A DNA stretch of 64,000 bases from Sporodiniella umbellata. Lineage: Eukaryota; Mucoromycota; Mucoromycetes; Mucorales; Rhizopodaceae. Shown here one piece after another: positions 22,649 to 33,500 of this stretch; within the stretch, counting starts at the first letter, position 1; the number at the start of each line of letters is the position of its first letter. The position numbers and the translations under genes are program-made. The notes beneath the pieces were generated by a model. It saw only the letters and a program-made list of their open reading frames with translations. It ran no database searches and was not told the DNA's origin. The stretch spans positions 62,001-126,000 of the forward strand of contig JAIXMR010000017.1 of assembly GCA_025677835.1 (NCBI GenBank), given 5' to 3'.

Positions 22649-22907
22649 TACGAGGGAGGAGTGAAAAAAGAAAAAAAAAAGAGGGACAAAAAAAAACGCT
22701 GAGAGGGCATACCGTCAATAAACAAATAAATTAATAAACAAAATTAAGTGCAGTGTAACCAGTGTTATGATGAAACAACCAAAGAGACCCTTTATTGAAT
22801 ACTCCAAAAGCAAAAGGTTGTGTACCATTTTCTCAAAAGGATTGAGAAAATCATTGAGGCAAAAAAGCTCCCCGACCAGGAGACGGTACGTTTTAATAGT
22901 TAAAACA

Positions 22908-23057
22908 AACAAGGAAAAGTCCAAACCGTTTTGGAAAATAAACTCTATCCGCCAAAAGCGTCGTTTTTTCTTTAAGGCATCTATCCCTAAAAGTCTCTCC
23001 AAGTCTTATTTTAAACGACAGATAGTTTATTGATCAACTGAGCAGCGACTGAAACCC
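22908..23057. repeat. Long inverted repeat, left arm
   Basis: This 150-bp stretch is the reverse complement of 24471-24620 with a single visible mismatch. Weaker similarity continues outward to about 22843 (GATTGAGAAA-like) with small insertions, and inward through a T run to the shared word TTTGCAGGACAGAAG at 23090-23104. The arms enclose about 1.4 kb. This could be a fold-back or MITE-type transposon, or an inverted duplication. No target-site duplication could be defined. Confidence 0.88.
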
Positions 23058-23063
23058 ACATGC

Positions 23064-23094
<31 letters not shown>

Positions 23095-24470
23095 GCAGGA
23101 CAGAAGGCGATTCAGATTACAAACCGTCTGTATTTTGAGCAGAAAGACTACAGCTGTAGATTGTATAGTTGATAGTACACTGAAACTCAAAGTGAACTAA
23201 ATCATAGAGCTTGTAAAAGATGATCTTTACTTAACCCACCTACATGGTTTTTACACAATTATCCGGTTTTATCCTAGCCAGTTTCGCTATGTATTTTTTC
23301 ATGTTCAAGCTTGAGTTATTTCTATTATTGTTGATTGGTTTTCCTGATCCACGGTGATAGATTGTTATGCATATATGGGCTTTTAATTACTATTACGTAC
23401 AACACTATTTACATACCATTATGAATGCATTACAGACAATTGTTCATGCAGCACTGGTTTGGCTCTGAATACAGTAAGAAGATTTGCTCATCAACCTGCT
23501 AAAGTTACCACCAATTGTAGTGATAATACTAAATAAAAACTGTTGTCTATTCGAAAACAACTGTTCTATTGCCGTAGATCAACATTTTGTTTCTTCGTTA
23601 TCCTATTTTCAACACTCCGTTTTTTGTGGTGCATCAAAGTATAACCCCATACCTCACTGCTATTTTTCGTACTTCTAACGTTTTAGAAAACAGAGTGTGG
23701 GCTGAAATAGATTAAAATATGCCAAATACTGTAAAAAAAAATTGCATTTTTAGCCTACAATCTAGATATGCTGTATCAAAGCTATTTACTGGATGCGCTT
23801 TATTTGCTTTCAGACAGAGGTTTTTATCAACTGCGTTCGTAAGACACGTTGAAGCAATTGAAGCAAGTTTGACCGAAAATTTGCTATTAAAAAACATATA
23901 CCAAATGTCGAGAAGTGTTCAACTTTACAAAAGACTATATGTATCAACCTTGTTCAATCAAAGCCCTTCTATATGACAAGATAGAAGAACCACAGACAAG
24001 AAAAGGATGAGAAGCCTTCAGCAGAATTTCTACAGAAACAAACTACTATTTGAAGTTTAACGAGCAGCCTGTTTTGCTGGAAAAAGAATCTTAATTGGCT
24101 TAATAACAAGGTAGAAATACAGTCGTAAAGCTTTAAGAAAGGAAGCAATTGTTGAGAATATGATATTATCGCAAACAGTAAACAAAACGAACAACTTGAA
24201 AAACAGCTACTGGCGTTGTAAAGATGAGAGTAAGTTTCCAACAATCTTGGCCACTCAATCGAAAATATGCCAAGTTACTCTTCTTCATAGATCCCTTAAA
24301 AGCTTTTCCTATTACACGAGTGCCTGTGTTCGATAACAAAGCTACGATTTTACGTCTTTCTCAGCCACAAACTAAACGATTAGACCCATCAGACATGAAG
24401 AGGTCTTTGGGACACCAGATCAAAAAGTAACGTCTTCTGTCCTGCAAAAAAAGAAAAGAAGGATACATGA
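23058..24470. other. Central region of inverted-repeat element
   Basis: About 1.4 kb between the arms. It carries short open frames on the plus strand (23719-23976 and 24224-24430), neither with a family motif, splice partner or transposase-like DDE pattern. If the whole is a mobile element it is non-autonomous. The left arm is followed directly by a 27-nt T run (23068-23094). Confidence 0.5.
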
Positions 24471-24620
24471 GGGTTTCAGTCGCTGCTCAGTTGATCAATA
24501 AACTATCTGTCGTTTAAAATAAGACTTGGAGAGACTTTTAGGGATAGATGCCTTAAAGAAAAAACGACGCTTTTGGCGGATAAAGTTTATTTTCCAAAAC
24601 GGTTTGGACTTTTCCTTGTT
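24471..24620. repeat. Long inverted repeat, right arm
   Basis: Reverse complement of 22908-23057. Similarity also continues inward to CTTCTGTCCTGCAAA at 24434-24448 and outward to about 24713. The right arm lacks the 27-nt T run of the left arm (a shorter mixed tract stands in its place) and has a different filler near 24640-24690, so the two copies have diverged mainly by slippage and indels and hardly at all by substitution. Confidence 0.88.
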
Positions 24621-24713
24621 TATTTCAACTATTAAGGCGCATTGTATTAGCAAGGCCCCAAGAGTTTCCTAATCGAATTTTTTTTTTGTTGCCTCAATGA
24701 ATTTCTCAATTTG

Positions 24714-25423
24714 TCCCCAGAGTTAACATAGCACTCGAGGGTAATTATCGCTTTTTTAAAAGGGAGTCTCTTTATATTATATATATGTATATATATTTTG
24801 ACAGTTTTTTGTGATATTTCATTAGATAGTATTGCCTTTTATGCAATCCCCAAGCATGTTTGCCGAATGTTGTACAAATTCTCGATGTTTTGTAAAAAAA
24901 TAGCAAAGAGACTGCTCTTTAAGAAAACTGTAACCACCCTTTAGAAAAAAAAAACAGCCTAACGAGGGTTTCAAAACTTTTTTTTTTTTTTAAACAGCAA
25001 CCTTTGAGTGCTTTGCCAACTGTAAATTCACTGGAAACAATCATGCCATGCATTCGGAGCATGAAAATAGGTAAGGTCGTATAGGGTAGGCAAGATATGA
25101 ACGGCTTTTTAAAGAATTTGCTTTCCAAAAAAGAAATCCAAAAAAAACGTTTCTTTTGTCTCTTTTAAAAGAAATAAACGCGTTACAACAGCTCATTTAC
25201 AATGAAATGAAAAAAAAAAAAATAGAAAAAAAAGGGAGTTGATAATGTGTGTGGAGGAATCTGAAATCTGATTGGGTACAGTACTATCATGCTACTGTTA
25301 CGAATTCTAAAAATACAAAAAGAGCCAATCAAGGGAGTTTATAAATATTATTTTATTTTACTTTTTTTTTATTACTTTTTTTCTCTCTTTTTTTTTCCTT
25401 TTCTCTTGCTTGTTGTAAAATAA
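24714..25423. other. Intergenic, promoter side of CK1
   Basis: AT-rich with TA-rich microsatellite near 24776-24800 and many A runs. No gene is seen; a short reading frame on the minus strand at 24919-25128 lacks features. The last 100 bp are pyrimidine-rich (T and C runs from about 25360), a common feature just upstream of fungal start codons, and probably hold the casein kinase promoter and leader. Confidence 0.5.
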
Positions 25424-26862
25424 ATGACCACTTTAGATAAATCCAGTCATCACAGCACTCAATCGACTTCCAGCACGATTGTTGGTGTTCATTATCAAGT
25501 GGGCAAAAAGTTAGGCGAAGGAAGTTTTGGGGTTATTTATGAAGGGCTGAATTTGCTCAACAATCAGTCGGTTGCTATCAAATTTGAGCCAAGAAAATCC
25601 GAAGTGCCTCAATTAAGAGACGAATATAAGACTTACAAAATATTAGCGGGCACATGTAAATAGATTTATGGCATTTTCATATTAAAAATCATTCTTTTTT
25701 AGCCGGAGTACCCAGCGCTTATTATTTTGGACATGAAGGATTACACAATGTGCTTGTGATTGATTTATTGGGGCCCAGCTTGGAAGATTTATTTGACATG
25801 TGTTCTCGTAAACTATCCGCCAAAACAGTGGCTATGGTGGCAAAGCAGATGGTAAAAAGCTTAGACATCAAGCAACATGTGTATGTATCTTTTTTTGTAT
25901 ACTTACTTTCTGAATAGATATCACGTGTCCAAAGTGTCCACGAGCGCAACCTGATCTACAGAGACATCAAGCCAGACAACTTTCTAATTGGTCGCCCAGG
26001 TAGCAAGTATGCTAACACCGTATTCATGGTGGACTATGGTATGGCCAAGCTCTACCGGGATCCAAAGACAAAGAAGCATATTCCCTATAGAGAACGTAGG
26101 AGCCTGTCAGGAACTGCACGTTATATGAGTATTAATACTCATTTAGGAAGAGGTAAAAAAGAAAGATTCATTCTTTCCCACTCCTGAACTATTCGAATTT
26201 ACCCAAATTTAACTCTCCTATAGAACAATCAAGGCGTGATGATTTAGAAGCACTTGGTCATGTCTTTATGTACTTCCTTAGAGGTTCACTTCCCTGGCAA
26301 GGTTTAAAAGCTGCTACCAACAAACAAAAATACGAAAAGATTGGTGAAAAGAAACAATCCAGCTCTGTGAAAGATCTTTGTGGTGCTTTTCCAGGTAAAA
26401 ATACCTTTTTACTTCCCCCCTTCCTTTCCCTAGTTTTTTCCCCTATTAATTTATGTATCTATTCACTCATTCTTGTTTTCATTAGAGGAGTTTGGTATCT
26501 ATCTTCAGTATGTTCGAAAGCTTGGGTTTGAAGAGACGCCCGATTATGATTTTCTGAGGGAGCTATTTGATAAAGTCTTGGAGCGTCTGGGAGAAAAAGA
26601 CGACGGAGTGTACGACTGGATGCTATTGAACGAAGGCAAAGGATGGGAAAACAGGTTTAAACAGCTCAAGGATGCTCGTGCCAGAAGATCAGGTGGACAT
26701 GTATCCAGACATCACACCAAAAAGACAAAGACACCTCCCGTAGACGAAACACCCACCGCGCCTTATGTTCCCCTTCAAGATCCTTATCACCAACAAGGAA
26801 AGAAAAAGCATGGCTTCTGGAGAAATATGATGCGTTATATCACTTGTACTGGAAATCAATAA
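25424..26862 (+). CDS. Casein kinase 1
   Basis: Ser/Thr protein kinase of the CK1 family. Exons 25424-25655, 25703-25851, 25918-26152, 26224-26394 and 26486-26862 give 387 residues. Kinase features: glycine loop GEGSFG (about residue 32), VAIKFEP with the ATP-binding Lys, catalytic loop [20 protein letters not shown] in place of DFG, and the CK1 signature [16 protein letters not shown] with the usual lack of an APE motif. The C-terminal tail is basic and Pro/Thr-rich, ending in [10 protein letters not shown]; the single terminal Cys might be lipidated but lacks the double Cys of yeast Yck1/2. It best fits the membrane-linked Yck/CK1-gamma group, which is inference. It faces the M13 peptidase gene tail to tail. 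Confidence 0.95.
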
Positions 26863-27254
26863 GAAACATTTCATACAACATACACTCACATATTCAACCT
26901 TATAAAGATATACCCTCTCTCTCTCTTTGGCCCTCTTTTTTTTTTCTTTATAAAACAACTCATGCACGCCATATATACACGCAAACATACTCGTAATTGA
27001 TAGATTTAATAAAAATAGTTTTTTTTTTTTTAAAAAAAAAAAAAGAGAGTAGAATAATAAGTTAAAAACACACCCACAATAGTCTACAAGGAAAGAAAAA
27101 GAGAGAAAATACAAAAAAAGGAAATAACTTACATTTCATACATAAAAGAAGAATGACACACTCCCCCTTTATTTTTCTTTTTTTTTTATTTGGGTTTCCC
27201 CTCGCTACCCCTTGTTTCTATTGACTCTATTATCTTTTTTTGGACTATTTGTTT
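26863..27254. other. Convergent 3' region, CK1 / M13 peptidase
   Basis: 392 bp between two stop codons. It contains long T and A runs and a CTCTCTCTCTCT tract (26924-26935); both transcripts must end here. No gene or RNA is visible. Confidence 0.6.
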
Positions 27255-29729
27255 TTACCAGATTTGACACTTATTTGCAGGGTGCATGGCTTGGCTTTCT
27301 TTACATTGGAAAGCTTTAGAGAATTCCAAAGAATTTTGAACGGCCGCATTGACACGAACACGAGCAGGAGAATGAACATCGGTGCGTACACGTTGTATGG
27401 CCATTTCAGGTCTCATATTCGAACACCACACACGCCCATAATTAACAAAGAACAGCTGTTCAGGTGTGAACTTTTCAAGACCCGGTAAGAGCATGTCTTC
27501 TTTACCCATTGCATCGTAAGCAGCCTGAAGACCACCATTGTCTGCTAGATTTTCTCCCAACGTCATCTTGCCACTGACAGGGTAAGAGGTACCTTCTGGC
27601 CCTTGTACGGAAAAGTTGCCGTACTGTTGAATAAAGCATTGGGACTTTTCGTTGAAAGCAGCCGAAGTTGTCTCCGTCCACCAGCTGTTCAGAAATCCCT
27701 CTCCGTCGTAGAGACGACCTGAGTTATCGAACGCGTGCTAATAATAAAACAAGTTGAGGGGATACAGAGACATTCAATAGAATTCCTTACAGTAATCTCA
27801 TGTCCAATGACAGCTCCGATACCACCATAGTTAAGATAGCTAGGCACTTCTGTATTATAGAAAGGGGTTTGAAGAATGCCAGCAGGAATCACGATCTTTT
27901 AAATAGGCGTGTATGTATGTTAACAGGCCGATGGTTCACGTACTTTTTTTTTTTACCTTGTTAAAGTTGGGTGTATAGTAAGCATTGACCTCATGCGGTG
28001 TCATAAACCATTCGTCTTTATTCATCGGCTGTCCTACTTGGCTCCACTCTTTTCGAAAGTCGGATTGATACACGGACATTTGATTTCCAAAATGATCTTT
28101 TTCGCTTACTGCAATGTCTGCATAGTAAGCCTGGAGAGAACTAGGGGAGCGATCATCCGGGCTGACGATGCTATAGGCTTCTTGATGTCCGATTTTTTTC
28201 ACTTTCTCTACTGCTCGAGCTTTAGTCTCTGTATCCAGCCAGGTCACTTTATCCAATCGAGTGGTCCAGGAGGACAAGATCTGATCGATAAACTGGGAAA
28301 CCTGTTGACGCTCAGGCTCACCTCCAAAGGACTTCATAACAAAGTAACGGCCCAAGAGTTGACCAAAAGCCCGGCTTGTACTGGCCACACATTCTCGTCC
28401 TCTCGGCTGTGGCTCAGTAGCTCCACTGGTAATTTTACCGATCGTATGACGATAGATAGCCCGGGTCTCTTGATCCACATTGCGCATATTGGCTAATACC
28501 ACCTTGACCGTAAAAAATTCACGAATAGCCTCAGTAGACGCTCCGTCCGGTCTTGTCTTGCTCTCCATTAGCCAGCTGGACAATGCATCCAAGTAGCCAG
28601 GAGCACTCACAATTACCTTTTCAGGTAGAGCTACATCGTTGGGTGCAAAGTTGCGAAGTGCACGAAACCAATCCATCCAAGGATAACGTTGGTGAAGCTC
28701 CTCGAGACTCATAGGATTATAGACCGCATTCGGGTCTTGAAGCTCTTCACTAAATATGCCAAATAAGTCACCCCTACTCTTCCAAAAAAAAAAAAAACCT
28801 ACATAGGGAGTGTAATACTAGCCAAATGCGTTTCAAACTCCACAAAACGATCCACCATGGCTTCCACGTTATTTGAAATGGCTAAAAGTTCCGGTTGGTT
28901 ACCATGGCCCATAACAGCCGTCATCAGGGTAACCAGTCCTTCGCGGTAGGCACTCATAGTTTCTGGCTGCTTGTAGTATTCACGAGAGGGTAGAGTAAGA
29001 TCAGGTTGATTAATACTGATCGCATACTGGTTTGGCTGCCGATCGTCTGCACCCACATAAAACGAGACCAGGTTGCTGACACCTTGACCGGTCATTTCTA
29101 TCACTGTGTCAGTCAACACTCTAACATGCTCTGGACCTAGACGTTGTTCTTCTTGTTGTGGCGAATAACCCAGGCTGGTAAAGACACGGTTGATGTAAGG
29201 AAAGATCGGAGTAGGCCCTAAAGCGTCAATGGCTGATTGGTCCATACAGGCATTGTAGAACTGCTTGAGTTTCCCAAAGTTCTTTTCGTCTTGTACTCGC
29301 TCTTTACTATCCAAAAAGGAAGGGTCAATATGTCCCGAGAGCAAGTCTTGGTAGTTGCCTTGTAGCAACGTCTGGAGACTATCCAGGTTTCTGTTGTGTG
29401 CATCTGTAAATGTACCCACACCTATCGTTCACAGCGTATTAGCTTTTCCTTTTTGTCTACGAGCTAATGTAGATTTACCTGACTCTGAAGCAGGAATAGG
29501 GTGACTTTTGACCCATCCGCCACCTAAATAAGAAAAGCGGATTAGAAAACAATGGTTGCCTGAAGAGGGCGTGTTTACATGAATATTGATAAAAGTCGTC
29601 ACAGGGATTCACGTTAAGATCCATATCGTTCATAATCATTTTGGCTGCAGTCTGACAAGCTTGTGAAGTACACACATTGGCACGAGCCATCAAATGTGCA
29701 GAATGGGAGGATAAGCTAACGACAGGCAT
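27255..29729 (-). CDS. M13 (neprilysin-family) zinc metallopeptidase without N-terminal anchor
   Basis: Exons 29579-29729, 29479-29523, 28803-29421, 27957-28749, 27791-27895 and 27255-27737 give 731 residues. Features: [15 protein letters not shown] at the start of the domain, the substrate-site NAYYTP, zinc site HEITH near residues 568-572 (split by an intron between HEIT and H), the third ligand in GENLADNGG (Glu about 633), RVNAAVQNS and the C-terminal KCQIW that ends most family members. Eukaryotic M13 enzymes are usually type II membrane proteins; here only about 45 residues precede the domain and they contain no hydrophobic anchor. A TATAAA at 29811-29816 (minus strand) lies about 82 nt before the ATG, which argues against a missed far-upstream exon but does not exclude one. 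Confidence 0.92.
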
Positions 29730-30570
29730 TTCAATCAAGATCCTTTACAAAAAGAAATGAGAAAAAAAAAGAAGCCAAAATTATTCAATCAAACTATTTT
29801 TTTATCGTCTTTTATATCTGTCTATCAATGGGTATAGGTTTGTGTTTATGTTAACTTTTTGACGCGTGGAAAAAAAAATCTGGCTCGGGGATTTTGTAAG
29901 CCAGGTTTGTATTACAACGCTATTATAATGCAGACTAATCTAAAAAAACACATGCAAACACACGAACAGTTTTTTCTTTTTTTTTTTTTTTTGACGCCAA
30001 CACGGAAATAAAATAATAGAGCCCGAAGGATAATTGTCCTATAAGAATCAAGCCTATTTGTGGAAGAAAAAAACACAATGATAAATGATCCCTTTCTAAA
30101 GTAGTAATATAAACAGATCGAAACTATTCTCTTTGTTAGCGAAAAAAGATCGTCAACCGTTACACTGCATCCCAACCTTATAATCTATTTATACTACCAC
30201 TGAAGACTCCTAAGTCTTCCTACTAAATCGTTTTATATGAGCATTGCATAAAGAAGCGCAAGAAAAAAAAACAGTAAGCCAAGCAACAGCGCAAAGAAAA
30301 AACAAATCATCAATAACTTTATTGATAGGTAGCTCATATAGAAAGTAATACACTGAAAAAAAAATCCAAGCTGTTTCTTATAACTGGTAAAGCAAGCTTT
30401 CAAGTAGCGCTATCAAAATTTGCTTTATGTTTTGAAAGGGAAATTTTTCCACTGGTTAGATTTAAAAAATGGCCTTATACCTCTGCCCTTTAGGTTATCT
30501 CTAGATTTAGTATATAAAGAAGCCATATAAAATCTAAAAGTTTCTTTTTCTTTTAATTTTCTAAAAAAAA
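29730..30570. promoter_or_regulatory. Divergent promoter, M13 peptidase / neurofibromin
   Basis: 841 bp lie between the two start codons. A TATAAA (minus strand, 29811-29816) fits the peptidase. On the neurofibromin side a TATATAAAG-type sequence occurs near 30511-30519, about 55 nt before the ATG. No coding stretch is visible; the frame at 29912-30175 has no support. Confidence 0.5.
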
Positions 30571-33500
30571 ATGAGTACAGATGCAAAACTCATACTTAGT
30601 CTAGTGAATAGAATAGCAGCTAATGTATTCATATATATTATTTGACCATCATAAGCCTATATTAAGTCTTTTGTCCTTCTTTTCCTATTCAGTTAAATAA
30701 TACAACAGAAATAGACACTTTACAACATGACCCTCTCATTCAACAATCGTAACCTCTAAAAAGAAAAAAAAACCACTTACACCAACTTATCTCTTTTCTT
30801 TGTAGAGGTAATACAAAGTGTATACCAGCTTGTCTTGTTTTTTTTTTAACTCAATTGCTCAAAGTGGCTGCATTAATTGAGCTCTCAAATTTCAAACTGC
30901 CCATTATTGCTACTACAATTATTCAACTTATAGAGACCAAAGTAAACCAGCAATAATTACAAAACATATTCACATATATATAATGTTGATAGATGATGCC
31001 AATATCTAAAGAGGATCACCATTCATCCATTCAACCGCCTTTATTTATGCTCCGCGTACTAGCTGCTTGTCTATCAGGACAGACGGCCATGCTGTCTGAC
31101 GCTAAACTTTTATTAACACTCATACTTCGACTTTTGAATCTTACAGGCTCTCTTGAAGACCGCAAAGAGTATGGATTCCATGTGCCGCTAAATGCAGTGG
31201 ACCAGAATCAAGTTGTTTTTGTCAACATGTACCATGTCGCCTGTCGTATACTTAGCTATGTCAGTGCTTTCAATTGGACGACGTACTTTGGTTTATTTAA
31301 AATGAGATTATTACAATTGACAAAGCTGCCTGAAGAAGGATTAGAACTGACAGACATTGTCATGCTAGAATGTGCTTCGTTAAATGCAAAGAGGTTATCA
31401 ATGGTCTTGACAGGTAACAAAAAAATTAAGTGAGTAATCCATAATATTTTTTTTTTTTTTTTAGAAATGTGTAACTGTACATTGAATTTCAAACGAACGA
31501 CTCAGCAATGGATGGCAGTGGCGCTTAGAAAAGCTATTTGGAATTGGATTGAGAACTATTCAACAGAGTTTATAACCCTATTTCGTGAACAAAAGCGGTT
31601 AGATGGAACACCAGAGATTTTATTTGATATTTTCAACTCTTTGGCAGATAATACAAAAAAAAAAGCAAGCTTTTGGCCAACACAGACCATGCTCTTGGTA
31701 CTTTGCCCAGACATATTATCTTCCGTGTCTACTAGACAGACCAAGAAGGTAACTTTTCGGGAACTTGAATACTCCTTTAGTTTTGACCTTTTTCTCTTTT
31801 CTTAGTCTGCATTTCTAAACTCTCTGAGTAAAGCGATGCAAGGCAATCGTATGTCAGAACTAGCTATGGTATGTTATGTAGATTTCTGTCGAGCTGCAAC
31901 ACATGTGAGTAAAGAAGACCTTACAGAATTTCGTCAGATTATTCCGGATTTTGAAAACGAAGTGATTGAAAAGCTGTTTGATTCTCGTTACCAATTTGCC
32001 TCCGAGAATAACACAATTCATTCTGGTTTTTCTATTGACAAACTAAGCTTAGTATCAGATTGTCTTGTCACTATGTTTCGATGGAACCCTGATCGGACCA
32101 CCAAAATATTGATACCCGCTTGCTTTGAGCTGAATGCACCTACGCTCTTTAAAGTAGGCGTAGTCAAAGCAGCCTTGACACTTTCCTCAGACAGAAATCC
32201 ACTACCATGGGTACCGCCAGTCTCTAGCTTACATGAGCCTCTATGTAACAGAATTCGTACTTTGTTCTTAGAGTATCATCAGACAAGAGAGAAAAATGAA
32301 TTGACTCGTCGACAAACTAAGCTCAGAAAGGAGCTTAAAAGCCCCTCTGATGAGCACGTTGAGCTGATTCTAGATGTACTCTATCTATATAAAGCAGACC
32401 CTCAACTTGCTATTTCGGTAATTTACATATGCAAATACATGTTGAGAGAGCTATACGCTTATACCACTACGACTCTTTTTTTTTTCAGGGCTACACTACT
32501 GAAAGCTTTGCTGAAAATATGACACTCATAATAGCTATTACAAAGAACGTGGGCGACACCAATCCTTTTGTGAGAAATGCAGCTGGCGAGTGTCTCGTTC
32601 AGCTCCATGCATCCCATCATATTTTGCTATGGTCACCTTCTTCTTATTTAACAGAGACTTTTTGGAAAGTCTCATCGCAAGTACTACTAATCCTTTCTCA
32701 GCAACTTTTGTCTGGGGAACCAAGCAAGCGTCTTTTAGATCTCGTTAAACGCCTCTTACGCTTGCGTAATGAGTTTCTTCAAGCGCACTCCATATCAAGT
32801 ATTGATTTGGTGGAAAGATGGCAAGCTTCAGTTTCACTCGAAGTCGCTTTGTTTGTTTTACTATGTTTACCGGAATTTTGTACTTTGTCTATTGAATGTT
32901 TCAGCCTGCTTTATCAAGAGACATTAATTACAGATCCCGAAGAGTATCATACAGGCGCTCAAAATGTATCTCTCTATACAGAACTTGCGCGGCACTCTAT
33001 TATCACTGGAAGAAGGTCACAGCAGCGCAAAATAAGAGACACGCTTTGTAAAGCGCAACCTTCCTTATCTCTACCTACGGCTTGGGAAAAAGTATGGAAG
33101 CGATGGAAACAGCTTACGCCTAACATGATACAAGATGAAAGCGAAAAGAAAAAGGCAGGTTGGCAAGAAAAACTGAGATCGCGTCAGACACAAAAAATCG
33201 CAAACGAGGATCAATCTACCGAATGGCAAAATTACTCTGGTTTTCTAGCCTCCTTAGGTGGTGTGTGCTGGATGATGAGAGAGAGTACAGACCATCTCAA
33301 AATTGAGCCTTTTGTGATAGAAATGGTCGAACTACTTTCAAGCGATCATGTTATGGTTAGAGAATGGGCAAAAGACATTGTAGGATACGATCTGTCTCCA
33401 GCACTTTATCCCATTTTATTTCGAGAACTAGAGAAAGTCATGGTCAACTTCTCGAGTACTTCCAGCAACTGCGGACCTCACTGCACTTTATTTGTTGATC

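Noticed and set aside
22715..23033. Opposed open frames over the left inverted-repeat arm
   Set aside because: Both strands stay open by chance in an AT/lysine-rich stretch; the right arm does not preserve either frame beyond the arm.
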